Part shown: piece by piece, positions 46,266 to 54,777 of the stretch
How positions within the stretch are numbered: position 1 is the stretch's first letter
How the letters are laid out: every line of letters begins with the position of its first letter
Translations under genes and position numbers: made by a program
Source: an uncultured Nitrospira sp.
GTDB taxonomy: Bacteria; Nitrospirota; Nitrospiria; Nitrospirales; Nitrospiraceae
Assembly (NCBI GenBank): GCA_902500825.1
Contig: CABVRX010000004.1
Coordinates: 62,001 to 126,000, forward strand
DNA length: 64,000 nucleotides
Direction: 5' to 3'
The notes under the pieces: model-generated
What the model saw: the letters and a program-made list of their open reading frames with translations, nothing else
The model's database searches: none
Told to the model about the DNA's origin: nothing

Positions 46266-46778
46266 TCATGACCTCTCATTGATAACGCATGGATTGATGG
46301 CTTGACGGCACCACGTCACTTTTCCAGAAGGCATCAATGAAATCGTATAGGTCAGATTTGGGTCTCGAGTGCTCTGTAGCTGAACCGTTTGTGTGGCGAG
46401 CGGTGTCGTACTTAAACCTCGAGGGGTAAAGCCGAGCGGATTCACGGGAAGAGGCGTTATGAATCGTACGTTTTGAGGGAGGGTTTCGGTGCCCAGAGGA
46501 GCGGTAAATGCCACCGTGTCATGTCCCATTGGGACACTGGTTGGTGTAGCCGCGATCATGGCATTGCGACTGATCGCTGACGAACGAGCAAGGATCAAGC
46601 GGTTATAGAGACTAGTTGTTGCTTGATACAGCTCATGCTTTGCGTACATCTGAAGAAAATTTGGGACAGACAGTGCAGCCGCGATGCTCAGAATGGCTCC
46701 TACAATGGCTATTTCTACGAGTGTGAAACCTTTTTCGTTTGAGCAGGACTTGCTTATGATGTTTGCTGTTTCCTTCAT
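46266..46778 (-). CDS. fimT: FimT/GspH-like minor pilin
   Basis: A 170-residue minor pilin with SNEKGFTLVEIAIVGAILSI at the N-terminus and the GspH/FimT-like body (YNRLILARSSAISRNAMIAA; ending GKVTWCRQAINPC). In other species FimT binds DNA or primes pilus assembly. It starts the operon fimT-pilV-pilW-pilX-(pilY2-like)-pilY1-lipoprotein. AGGAG is five bases upstream of the ATG at 46778. The 292-base gap to the divergent PilZ gene must hold the operon promoter, but I cannot pick a convincing one. Confidence 0.83.
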   Translation of the reverse strand: MKETANIISKSCSNEKGFTLVEIAIVGAILSIAAALSVPNFLQMYAKHELYQATTSLYNRLILARSSAISRNAMIAATPTSVPMGHDTVAFTAPLGTETLPQNVRFITPLPVNPLGFTPRGLSTTPLATQTVQLQSTRDPNLTYTISLMPSGKVTWCRQAINPCVINERS

Positions 46779-47070
46779 GGCATCTCCTGTTCGAGCAAGG
46801 GGCATGCCGTTCTAGGCAAAGCGTTCCTATCAGCTAACTTCTTGATTTGATGACATTTGTGCTTTGTCGAGATCAATCGAATTCGGCCATTTTTCGCCCG
46901 AATGCACGACAATTTTCGGCGGGTAGACGGTACGGTTTCGTGCAGCAGAGTGGTTATCTTTTATTGACAGAATGCGCAATCGTCACTAGGGTACCACCAG
47001 TGCTCACACTGCAAGTGGGACGTATGAAGACGCCTGCAGATTTCAACCGGCCAAGGTTCAGAGAGGTCTG

Positions 47071-47391
47071 ATGACCAGAGAATCTCGCAAGTCACTGCGG
47101 TTTGCCGTCCAACTTCCCTGCCAATTTGTGAGCAATACAAGGAAGTCGGACGGGACCGTCTTAAACCTGTCGGTACAGGGGTGTGCCATGACAGCTGAGC
47201 AGCCTCCACCGATCTCGACCTACGTTTCGGTGGATATCGATTTTTTAAATGGCGAGGCGCCGGCTAACATTGAATTAGCTGGAGTACGTTGGGTGTCTGA
47301 GCACCGATGTGGGCTGGAATTCATCCGCGTTCGGCCCGATATGTTACTGCGGCTGAGAGCTTTTACTTTGTTGTTGCAACAAAACCCCTAA
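47071..47391 (+). CDS. PilZ-domain protein (c-di-GMP binding)
   Basis: A 106-residue single-domain protein. The RxxxR motif lies in RESRKSLRFAVQLP, and the second motif [DN]xSxxG is NLSVQGCAM, so the c-di-GMP binding residues are present. Divergent from the minor-pilin operon and convergent with the PilB-like ATPase, it is well placed to connect c-di-GMP with pilus activity. GAGAGG lies four bases before the ATG. Confidence 0.87.
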   Translation: MTRESRKSLRFAVQLPCQFVSNTRKSDGTVLNLSVQGCAMTAEQPPPISTYVSVDIDFLNGEAPANIELAGVRWVSEHRCGLEFIRVRPDMLLRLRAFTLLLQQNP

Positions 47392-47425
47392 GCATATTCA
47401 ACGAGTTGCTTACCTTCCCACGATG

Positions 47426-49252
47426 TTACTTCACCGCAACTGCTCGGACTTGCCGATAGGTCGTCAGGCCTTTCAGGACTTTCTGGATACCGTTCTGCAG
47501 TAAGGTGACCATTCCGTCCCGCATCGCTACGCTGAGGATTTCGGCTGTCCGCGCTCTGGCTTGGATCAGATTCTTAATCTCTTCTGATCCAACCAGGAGC
47601 TCGTGCAGTGCCACCCGTCCTTTAAACCCACTGTGATTGCAAATCTCACAACCATGTCCACGATAGAGGGTCAAGTCTTCCGTATAGGTCACTCCTAGCT
47701 TTTCCCAGTATCGCGCTCCATAGCCTTGCACGAGTTCGTCATACTCTTGCTGAGTCGGGTGGTACGCTTCTTTGCAGTGAGAGCAGATGAGCTTGCAGAG
47801 ACGCATTGCCAGTACACCCAACATTGCATCGGCAAAGTTGAAGGAGTCGCAACCCATGTCAAGCAATCGAGTGACTGTTTCTACTGCGCTATTGGTATGG
47901 AGCGTACTCATCACCAGATGGCCGGTGAGCGAAGCTTCTATGGCGATATCGGCCGTTTCTTTGTCTCGCATCTCCCCGATCATAATCACATCAGGGTCGG
48001 CCCGAAGAAACGCGCGCATCGCCGCAGCAAAGGTAAACCCGATTTTGGGATGCACCTGAACCTGCCTCAAACCCTCCTGCGTGATTTCGATGGGGTCCTC
48101 CGCAGTCCAAATCTTTCGTTCATCGGTATTGATGTGTTTCATGATGGCGTGCAACGTCGTGGTTTTCCCTGATCCAGTCGGCCCCACACAAAGGAGAATT
48201 CCATGTGGGCGCTCGGATAATTCTTTCACGGTCTGGATAACGCCTTGGGAAAAGTCCATGGCCTCTAAGGGCATGGTACCCTTTGCCGTTAGAAGGCGCA
48301 GCACCACATCCTCATTGTTTCCGGCGGTAGGCAATGTCGCGACACGCAATTCGATTTCACGGTCCTTCGTCAATTTGTAACGGATTTTCCCATCCTGTGG
48401 TTTCCGTCGCTCGGCTATGTCGAGGTTAGCCATGATCTTCAGCCTAGAAACAATGGCGCGTCGATAGACGGCAGGAATGCGCATATAGGTAAAACAGGTC
48501 CCGTCGACCCGGAACCGCACGGCGGTCTCCTTGCGATCCGAATAGGGTTCAATATGGACGTCTGAGGCCCCTAATCGATAGGCCTCAGCGATCACCTGAT
48601 TCGCGAGCCGCACGATGGCCGAATCGTTTTCATCGATCTCTCCGGGCTCACCCTCGCCGTTTCGTTCAATGCCCGCTTCATCGACCAGTTCACCGAGAAT
48701 TTCGGTTATTGATCCCCCGTTGGCCTGCCCTGTTGCGACAAGGAGATATTGTTCGATATCCCGTCGAAGGCCGACGGAGAACCGTATCGTCGTACCAGGA
48801 AACGCGCGTCGTATATCGAGACCTTTCTCTAGATCATGCGGATCATTGATGACAATGTCGAGGACATTCCCTTGTCGTTTCAACGGAATCCAGGCGCTCC
48901 TTCTGAGATAATCGAAACTGAGATTCTTCAATAGCTCCGGGTCAATGACGGTTCGTTCATCATAGGACACGTAGGAGCATTGGTAAAATTCGCTGAGCGC
49001 CGAGCCGAGTGCAGACTTCGGGACGCGATACTTGTCGAGCAAGATGGTTTCTAGGTCAGTTTCCCTCGATAAAGATTCTTCTATTGCAGCATCAAGATCC
49101 GTCTGTTTGATAAGCCCACGATAGACAATGCAGTCTAAGAGACTGCGTCCCATCGTCATCTTGCGAGGTTGTTTGGCCATCGTTGACTTTTTCAGGCTGG
49201 CAACCGAAAGGATCTGCCGTTTGTGATGCGTTTCAACGCCTTGCGTGATCAT
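47426..49252 (-). CDS. pilB: Type IV pilus/type II secretion assembly ATPase (PilB/GspE family)
   Basis: A 608-residue hexameric ATPase. An N-terminal MshEN-type domain (LLDCIVYRGLIKQTDLDAAI ... LGSALSEFYQCSYVSY) is followed by the ATPase core with Walker A GPTGSGKTTTLHAI, the Asp box IWTAEDPIEITQEG, Walker B DVIMIGEMRDKETA and the His box TGHLVMSTLHTNSA. A tetracysteine zinc site (CSHC ... CEIC) is present. The MshEN domain suggests c-di-GMP control, which fits the adjacent PilZ protein. No pilC or pilT gene accompanies it in the window. It may serve either minor-pilin set. Confidence 0.92.
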   Translation of the reverse strand: MITQGVETHHKRQILSVASLKKSTMAKQPRKMTMGRSLLDCIVYRGLIKQTDLDAAIEESLSRETDLETILLDKYRVPKSALGSALSEFYQCSYVSYDERTVIDPELLKNLSFDYLRRSAWIPLKRQGNVLDIVINDPHDLEKGLDIRRAFPGTTIRFSVGLRRDIEQYLLVATGQANGGSITEILGELVDEAGIERNGEGEPGEIDENDSAIVRLANQVIAEAYRLGASDVHIEPYSDRKETAVRFRVDGTCFTYMRIPAVYRRAIVSRLKIMANLDIAERRKPQDGKIRYKLTKDREIELRVATLPTAGNNEDVVLRLLTAKGTMPLEAMDFSQGVIQTVKELSERPHGILLCVGPTGSGKTTTLHAIMKHINTDERKIWTAEDPIEITQEGLRQVQVHPKIGFTFAAAMRAFLRADPDVIMIGEMRDKETADIAIEASLTGHLVMSTLHTNSAVETVTRLLDMGCDSFNFADAMLGVLAMRLCKLICSHCKEAYHPTQQEYDELVQGYGARYWEKLGVTYTEDLTLYRGHGCEICNHSGFKGRVALHELLVGSEEIKNLIQARARTAEILSVAMRDGMVTLLQNGIQKVLKGLTTYRQVRAVAVK

Positions 49253-49341
49253 TCTATCTCATCCTTTCTCATCGGCAATAAGAAGTTATTTTTAGGTGAC
49301 AATCCGTTTCGCGCTGATATCGTTCGATCTCCGTCTATGGC

Positions 49342-50811
49342 TCAATATCGAGCCATCCAGGTCCCGGGGGCACGATAGACCACGGGCAATCCACGATAGA
49401 GCCCTCGACTGAGATCGTGGTCATACCACACCTCCAAGCTGCTTTCCGAACCAGCCGAGGTGATTGTCCCACCTGCTGCTACTGCTCCGTAGAGTCTGAC
49501 TCTTCCGGCAATCGTGATATCTCCACTTACGTGGAGTACTCCATTGAAATGCATATTGGCGAGTTGAACAGGTATCCGAACACTCTCCTTACTCTGATCG
49601 ATTTGTGGTGGACTTAGTACCCGGATAGGCTGTCCTGATCCACCGGGAGCAAATACAACGTGGCCTTGCACTACCGCCAAGCCTTCAAAGTATGGAGCCT
49701 GTAATCTAACAACCCCGAGATTGTCCGAACGGGGAGGCGTTTGATCGAGCGTGTCGATGAATATCAGACCACGCTGATCGCCGCTTCCCTGTGACCGGAA
49801 TATCTCGTCCGGAGAAATGCCGCGTCCCGGCTCTACAATGCCTTGCGGGTAGAGAAGACCTTCTCGATCAATCGCGAAGTAACGTCCGAATCTTTTTGCC
49901 ACTCGCTTGATGTGTTCGTAGGGCCACTGATCGAATGGGACTCCAGGAATCGGGTTCTGACCCATGTGAAGGTTGCTGGGGAAACCGGGAATCTGTTCGG
50001 ATGATACGTGTGTCACCTGAACCGTCCCACCTATCCATCCTTCCATCCATTGATCTTCTCGTTGCGTCATTTCGTCATATGCCTGCCCTGTTATTGGAGT
50101 AAGTGCACTCTTCAGTGGAATCTCATCAGCTTGTGTGAGAACAAGATCACCTCCGACCTTTAAATCACCCCAATGCACAGAGACCGGCGATTCAGTTCCT
50201 GGCTGGAACCGGCCGAGATGCTGACCCACTTGTACGGCGGCTTGTAAGGGCGGTAAGTCCAACGCGCCTAACTGCATCAGTATTGATTGCCTAACCGGTG
50301 GATTGGTATTGGTTACAACCGTGGTGTCGACAGTGCACAGGAGACCCGGCTTGGAGGGCGCGTAGACTGTGATGTCTTCTACCTGCCCTAGGTGTGTCAT
50401 TGCGCGAAACATCCCTGTCTCAATGTCATTCAATAGTCGGTGATCTGAGAGATTGCCAGTCTGCAACCTCATATCCGGGTGATCCGCTGTACCGACGAAT
50501 TGCGAGCGGCCGGATGCATCAAAAAAAGATGGCGCTCCCTTTGTATCGCGATTTCTTTTCTCTAGAAGAGATGTGAGTTGGGGCACACCAGCAATTTTCT
50601 GAGGACTGTGAAACCACGCCACCACCACTTCACCGGCTGCATCGGCCAGTTGCTGCGCAACCACGGCCTGGCTTGCCAGCCCAGCGCTGACGGTTTCTTG
50701 TCCTGCGAGATTAAGAAGCGTCGCACCCAACAGCGATAGAATGAGTGCGACAACCATAGCTCCCAGAAGTGCAATTCCCTGCTGACGGTCTCTGACATTT
50801 ACATACGACAT
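49342..50811 (-). CDS. PilX-like pilus assembly protein with long C-terminal region
   Basis: A 489-residue protein. The N-terminus (QQGIALLGAMVVALILSLLG) is a pilin-like membrane helix of the PilX_N kind, with alpha1 continuing as LNLAGQETVSAGLASQAVVA. The remaining 400 residues are much longer than in usual PilX proteins and include a right-handed beta-like stretch near the C-terminus (NMHFNGVLHVSGDITIAGRV, RLYGAVAAGGTITSAGS), as in some polymer-forming or bactofilin-like folds. AGGAG precedes the ATG. It is the last gene in the second minor-pilin set. Confidence 0.72.
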   Translation of the reverse strand: MSYVNVRDRQQGIALLGAMVVALILSLLGATLLNLAGQETVSAGLASQAVVAQQLADAAGEVVVAWFHSPQKIAGVPQLTSLLEKRNRDTKGAPSFFDASGRSQFVGTADHPDMRLQTGNLSDHRLLNDIETGMFRAMTHLGQVEDITVYAPSKPGLLCTVDTTVVTNTNPPVRQSILMQLGALDLPPLQAAVQVGQHLGRFQPGTESPVSVHWGDLKVGGDLVLTQADEIPLKSALTPITGQAYDEMTQREDQWMEGWIGGTVQVTHVSSEQIPGFPSNLHMGQNPIPGVPFDQWPYEHIKRVAKRFGRYFAIDREGLLYPQGIVEPGRGISPDEIFRSQGSGDQRGLIFIDTLDQTPPRSDNLGVVRLQAPYFEGLAVVQGHVVFAPGGSGQPIRVLSPPQIDQSKESVRIPVQLANMHFNGVLHVSGDITIAGRVRLYGAVAAGGTITSAGSESSLEVWYDHDLSRGLYRGLPVVYRAPGTWMARY

Positions 50812-50821
50812 GGTTTCACTC

Positions 50822-51580
50822 CTATGATCGAAGCGTCACTTCCCGCATCACTCTATGCAGCGAGTGATGTGACTCGATTTCGAGCACGACTCGCTTCACA
50901 AGCGAGGGCTGCTGCGCAACATGGCCATGCTCGTCCCAATATGAAAAATGTAGATCTTCCAGGTCACCGATGAGAATATTTGCTCCTCCGTCGACCATCC
51001 GCATCAGCTTCACCGTTCCGTTTTCATGTCGCTTGGTGTAATAGACTACCCGATTGCTCACTTCCACAGAGGCACCCGATGGAAACGACAAGGTTACCGG
51101 GTCGGTCAAGGTCAACTGATATTGCTGCCCTGAACGGGAGAGTCGATGCGCTTCGCAGGTCTGATGGCCACAAATGATGACGGTCTTCCCCTCGCTCCAT
51201 CCACTGCCATCCAGCACCGCAATAACTGATTGACCGGGTACGACCGCACTAGTCGTCACCGTTCGATGGGCGCTGATATTGGCATGAAACCTAAATTCAT
51301 CCGGAGTCGCTGAGGCAATCGAATCGGCTACCGCCAATCGGGCCTCCTGTTCGAATACTTCCAGCCCCAGTCGGAGATCTTGCTGATGTCTCAGGTCATT
51401 GTGCTGTTTGCCCGCATGGGCCTGGGCGAAATGCAACGCATTCAACGCTGCAGCTAACACGATCACTCCGACCGTCAAACTGACCATCAATTCGGTCAGA
51501 CAGATGCCGCGGGTATCGCGGACAATGCTGTTGAAGCGCCTGCGCTGCTGATCAGATCTGATGTCGCCCTCTTGGTTCAT
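50822..51580 (-). CDS. PilW-like prepilin, second set
   Basis: A 252-residue prepilin with TRGICLTELMVSLTVGVIVL at the N-terminus; Ile-Cys replaces the usual Phe-Thr after the Gly cleavage point, while Glu5 is kept. The body (LEVFEQEARLAVADSIASAT ... LYFS-type strand pattern, ending HRVMREVTLRS) matches minor pilins of the PilW/GspJ type. Its ATG overlaps the stop of the upstream PilV-like gene by four bases (ATGA), so translation is coupled. The leader is unusually long (about 24 residues). Confidence 0.8.
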   Translation of the reverse strand: MNQEGDIRSDQQRRRFNSIVRDTRGICLTELMVSLTVGVIVLAAALNALHFAQAHAGKQHNDLRHQQDLRLGLEVFEQEARLAVADSIASATPDEFRFHANISAHRTVTTSAVVPGQSVIAVLDGSGWSEGKTVIICGHQTCEAHRLSRSGQQYQLTLTDPVTLSFPSGASVEVSNRVVYYTKRHENGTVKLMRMVDGGANILIGDLEDLHFSYWDEHGHVAQQPSLVKRVVLEIESHHSLHRVMREVTLRS

Positions 51581-52062
51581 CGTTGCCCCACAAAGTTTGG
51601 ATTGGCTCGAATCGTTGCCACCCGCACTTCTCTCTTGTGTCCGTTGAGCCCAGGATAGGATGCGACCGCTTGGATTATCACCATGGCGGCCGAAGCTAAC
51701 GGCCCTGGCCGCTCTGCTTCAATCATCCACACGACCGTGACTCCGTCGCGCTCATACATGGCGGTGTAGCTCCCATCACTGGCAGTGATGTCCGGACCTT
51801 GGCCGTCATCAGTCATGAATGTTTCTGGGACACCATCTCGATCGAGATCATCTTCCAGAAGGGACTGCCAACGAATGGACCGCTTCGCTTCCAACCTTGC
51901 CTGGACCATCTCGATCGCCTTACTGTTCAGACCGCCCTGATTTACGTGTCTGGAAGAAATCTCGACTGCGCCCAGGGTACCCATCAGGGCAATGCCTGAA
52001 ATCACCATTGCCACCATCACTTCGATCAGACTGAAACCATCATTCTTCATTGTTCGACTCAT
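51577..52062 (-). CDS. PilV/GspI-like prepilin, second set
   Basis: A 161-residue prepilin, with KNDGFSLIEVMVAMVISGIA at the N-terminus (leader of eight residues, Glu5 present) and the PilV-like stretch LNSKAIEMVQARLEAKRSIR. It overlaps the upstream FimT/GspH-like gene by four bases and the downstream PilW-like gene by four bases, so the set is very tightly packed. The first few codons offer two possible ATGs. Confidence 0.83.
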   Translation of the reverse strand: MSRTMKNDGFSLIEVMVAMVISGIALMGTLGAVEISSRHVNQGGLNSKAIEMVQARLEAKRSIRWQSLLEDDLDRDGVPETFMTDDGQGPDITASDGSYTAMYERDGVTVVWMIEAERPGPLASAAMVIIQAVASYPGLNGHKREVRVATIRANPNFVGQR

Positions 52063-52490
52063 AAGATCGATATTCGACCCGTGATGCTCACGGTCAGCCG
52101 CTCGGTCTGTCCTTCTCTGCTATGAAGTTGAATCGTCGTCGCACTGGCGGAGCGTCCGCTTGGATGGAAGAGGATCTCCGGCCCTGCGCTGGGTTCTCCG
52201 ATGACAATACCTTTTGCCCCATAGTGATACGCGTGATGGGTGGTCGCGGTATTGATAAACTGAGTGGTAAGGGTCTGTTGGTCGAGATCGACGACGATTC
52301 GAACGCGATCCTGATAGGTCATCGCGAGCTGTCGTGCGAGGCGCAGCTCTGATGCGATTTCCTCGGTCGCACAACGAATTTGATTGCGCGAGATGAAGAC
52401 GAAGTAATTGGGAACTGCCATCGCGACAACCATCCCTATGATTGCGATGACGACTGTAAGTTCCGCCAATGTTTTACCTTCCTGCTTCAT
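52059..52490 (-). CDS. GspH/FimT-like prepilin, second set
   Basis: A 143-residue prepilin with EGKTLAELTVVIAIIGMVVA at the N-terminus and the GspH/FimT body (CATEEIASELRLARQLAMTY). The start at 52490 has AGGAGG four bases upstream; a longer frame from 52571 would add a non-pilin leader. It begins the second minor-pilin set, which lies between PilB and the prepilin peptidase genes. The 288 bases between this gene and the peptidase gene contain nothing I recognise. Confidence 0.82.
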   Translation of the reverse strand: MKQEGKTLAELTVVIAIIGMVVAMAVPNYFVFISRNQIRCATEEIASELRLARQLAMTYQDRVRIVVDLDQQTLTTQFINTATTHHAYHYGAKGIVIGEPSAGPEILFHPSGRSASATTIQLHSREGQTERLTVSITGRISIL

Positions 52491-52778
52491 ATTCCTCCTC
52501 GCTATCTGTCCGCTCACCAGATAGTCCGACGCTATGTCAAGACTTGTGCCACATATAGACGAGCTCCTCATGGATTATCTGCTTACCGAACAAAGGCAAG
52601 CTGATAATCCCTAAGCCATTGAATCGATGGAACCAACATACGAACGATCTAGACGAGCCAGGAAGGTGTGACGTCTATAGGGTAGGAAAGGAACGTAGAT
52701 AGCAGTCGTACCTCAAGAGATACAGTTTCAGACAGAAGAGATACAGTACGAAAGGGTGTGAATCGGCCAGGGGAGCTG

Positions 52779-53561
52779 TTATCCGGCCAAGAGCCCTTGA
52801 TACCAGGCAAGTATAGATTGCCCAAAGAATAGTGTCGCCAGCGCACCACAAACCAGAAACGGCCCGAAGGGAATGTACTCCTCTCGTTTAATAACCTGTG
52901 CGGCAATAAGGGTAATCCCCACAAATGATCCCAAAAGCGACCCTATCATGATCGTCATCAGCGCGGACTTCCATCCCAGAAAGGCCCCTATCATCGCCAT
53001 CAGCTTGATATCCCCTCCCCCCATCCCCTCCTTCCCAAAAAGATAGGGACTGGCCCACGCCAGAAGCCACAGAATTCCTCCACCGACAAGAACTCCCAGC
53101 ACACTATCCACGACTCCGAGGGGTAAGACGGTGACGGCACAGATAAGGCCTACAATGATCCCGGGAAACGTCACGGCATTGGGGATGATCTTATGAGAAA
53201 GATCCGTCCCAGCTACCACCAGGAGGGCGGAATAGAGCACTCCATATGCTCCAGCAGCCCAGCTAGGACCGAAAAACCAGAGTAATCCCACATAACCTGC
53301 GGCATTCAGGATTTCCACCAGGGGATAGCGGAAGGGGATATGCACCGCGCAATGGCGGCAGCGTCCGGCCAGAACTATATAACTAAGAATGGGAATGTTA
53401 TCGTACCAGGCAATGGGGGAAGAGCATGTTGGACAATGCGACCCAGGCCACGCAATGGATTCCTGCCGCGGCAAGCGATAGATACAGACGTTGAGGAAGC
53501 TACCGATGAGTGCGCCAAAAAGACCGGCAATCAGTAGCGGCAACAGTGCCCCAGCATGCAT
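52779..53561 (-). CDS. pilD: Prepilin peptidase / N-methyltransferase PilD
   Basis: A 260-residue bifunctional inner-membrane aspartyl protease that cleaves prepilin leaders and methylates the new N-terminus. The cytoplasmic loop has two CxxC pairs (CPTCSSPIAW and CRHCAVH), and the protease Asp residues lie in GTDLSHKIIPN and in the GxGD motif (GGGDIKLMAMIGAFLGW). Six to eight membrane helices are predicted. It is the enzyme needed for the pilins encoded here and is divergent from the LuxR-type regulator, with an 18-bp palindrome in the gap. Confidence 0.95.
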   Translation of the reverse strand: MHAGALLPLLIAGLFGALIGSFLNVCIYRLPRQESIAWPGSHCPTCSSPIAWYDNIPILSYIVLAGRCRHCAVHIPFRYPLVEILNAAGYVGLLWFFGPSWAAGAYGVLYSALLVVAGTDLSHKIIPNAVTFPGIIVGLICAVTVLPLGVVDSVLGVLVGGGILWLLAWASPYLFGKEGMGGGDIKLMAMIGAFLGWKSALMTIMIGSLLGSFVGITLIAAQVIKREEYIPFGPFLVCGALATLFFGQSILAWYQGLLAG

Positions 53562-53584
53562 AATTGCTCAGAGTTCTTTCCCTA

Positions 53585-53602
53585 CCTAGTACCCCTACTA
53601 GG
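53585..53602. promoter_or_regulatory. Palindrome between pilD and the LuxR-type gene (possible operator)
   Basis: CCTAGTA-CCCC-TACTAGG is a perfect 7+7 inverted repeat, 24 bases upstream of pilD and 123 bases upstream of the LuxR-type gene. Its size and spacing are of the kind bound by LuxR/NarL-type dimers, and the half-site TACCCCT inside resembles a NarL heptamer. The adjacent LuxR-type protein is the obvious candidate binder. Confidence 0.5.
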
Positions 53603-53724
53603 GCCGAAGTACCTTTATTTACATTCTTGAATAATCATCCCATAATACCTACATGTCATCATACTCGTTTGAGTATCTAAGTATACCTGATGTACTGACC
53701 TGCTAATATGGAGAACTACCTGCT

Positions 53725-54003
53725 ATGGCGAAGATAACTGGAAAGTCACGGCCTCGAAAATCGCTTGCCGATCTTGAACCTCCTCCTCGCGCAAAACGGC
53801 CTGAGTCGCTGACGTCACGCGAGCAGGAAATTTTGGAATTGATCTGGGCGGGATTTAAGAACAAGGAAATCGGTCAACGGTTGAAAATCAGCGTCAAAAC
53901 CGTCGAAGCCCATCGCGCGAACATGATGAAGAAAATGCGGGTGTCGAATACCGCACAACTGCTGAAAAACGCCATCCAGGGCGGCGTACTCAGGATCCGA
54001 TAA
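53725..54003 (+). CDS. Small LuxR-type HTH regulator
   Basis: A 92-residue protein made of a charged N-terminal tail and a single GerE/LuxR helix-turn-helix (LTSREQEILELIWAGFKNKE, IGQRLKISVKTVEAHRANMM). It has no receiver or sensor domain, so activity may depend on partner proteins or expression level. GGAG is about ten bases before the ATG. It is divergent from pilD, and its stop lies six bases from the end of the convergent rRNA methyltransferase gene. Confidence 0.88.
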   Translation: MAKITGKSRPRKSLADLEPPPRAKRPESLTSREQEILELIWAGFKNKEIGQRLKISVKTVEAHRANMMKKMRVSNTAQLLKNAIQGGVLRIR

Positions 54004-54009
54004 AGAGAG

Positions 54010-54777
54010 TCAGCCCTGGGTCGGCCGTCGCTGGCGAACGGCCTCAAACAGGACTATGGCGGCGGCGGCAGACACATTCAGCGATTGGACTTGGCCTCTC
54101 AGAGGAATGCGGACAGAGTCATCACAATGTTGCAGGACACCGGGTCTGATTCCTGTTCCCTCCCCTCCGAGAACTAGCCCAACAGGTTCACGTAGGTTAA
54201 TGTCGGTAAAGACTTTGTTCGCCGCCGGCGTCACGCCGTAGATCCAAACTCCGGCTGCTTTCAACGACTCGATCGACCTACTCATGTTCGTCACGCGTGC
54301 AACGGGAATGTGATCGATCGCTCCGGCCGAGGCTTTGGCCACGACCGACGTCAGGCCGGCGGCCCGTCGTTCTGGGATCAATACTCCGTGAGCGCCAGCG
54401 CCTTCCGCCGTCCGAAGCACGGCACCGAGGTTGTGTGGATCTTCGACTCCGTCCAGAATAACGACCAGCGGTGGCTCCTGCCGTTGGGTTGCGCGAGCCA
54501 GAATTGATTCCTCCGTCTGATAGGCCTTTGCTGCTGTAAAAGCCACAACGCCTTGGTGTTTTCCATTGGGAACCAGACGGTCGAAAGAGGTCAGAGGCTG
54601 AACATGGACTGGAACACGGTGTGATCGAGCCAGTTGCACCAGATCGGTAAACTGTTTGTCCGTCCGAATAACGAGCACACGTTGCAATGGTCGGCTTCCG
54701 GCTTTCAGCGCTTCGCGGACGGCATGGAGACCATAGAGAATCTCCTGTGCGTCAGCGCTTCCAGCGGGTCGTACCAT
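54010..54777 (-). CDS. rlmB: RNA 2'-O-ribose methyltransferase (TrmH/RlmB family)
   Basis: A 255-residue SPOUT methyltransferase, probably making Gm2251 in 23S rRNA. The N-terminal substrate-binding domain (ILYGLHAVREALKAGSRPLQ) precedes the SPOUT core with motif 1 LDGVEDPHNLGAVLRTAEGA, motif 2 GLVLGGEGTGIRPGVLQHCD and motif 3 SVRIPLRGQVQSLNVSAAAA. The ATG at 54777 (GAGG nine bases upstream) is preferred over a distant one at 54900. It overlaps the cysS 3' end by 26 bases in another frame. Confidence 0.93.
   Translation of the reverse strand: MVRPAGSADAQEILYGLHAVREALKAGSRPLQRVLVIRTDKQFTDLVQLARSHRVPVHVQPLTSFDRLVPNGKHQGVVAFTAAKAYQTEESILARATQRQEPPLVVILDGVEDPHNLGAVLRTAEGAGAHGVLIPERRAAGLTSVVAKASAGAIDHIPVARVTNMSRSIESLKAAGVWIYGVTPAANKVFTDINLREPVGLVLGGEGTGIRPGVLQHCDDSVRIPLRGQVQSLNVSAAAAIVLFEAVRQRRPTQG

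Noticed and set aside
46779-47070. Search for a sigma-54 promoter for the minor-pilin operon.
   Set aside because: A GG...GC pair occurs near 46820 but with the wrong spacing. No convincing sigma-54 or sigma-70 site was found.
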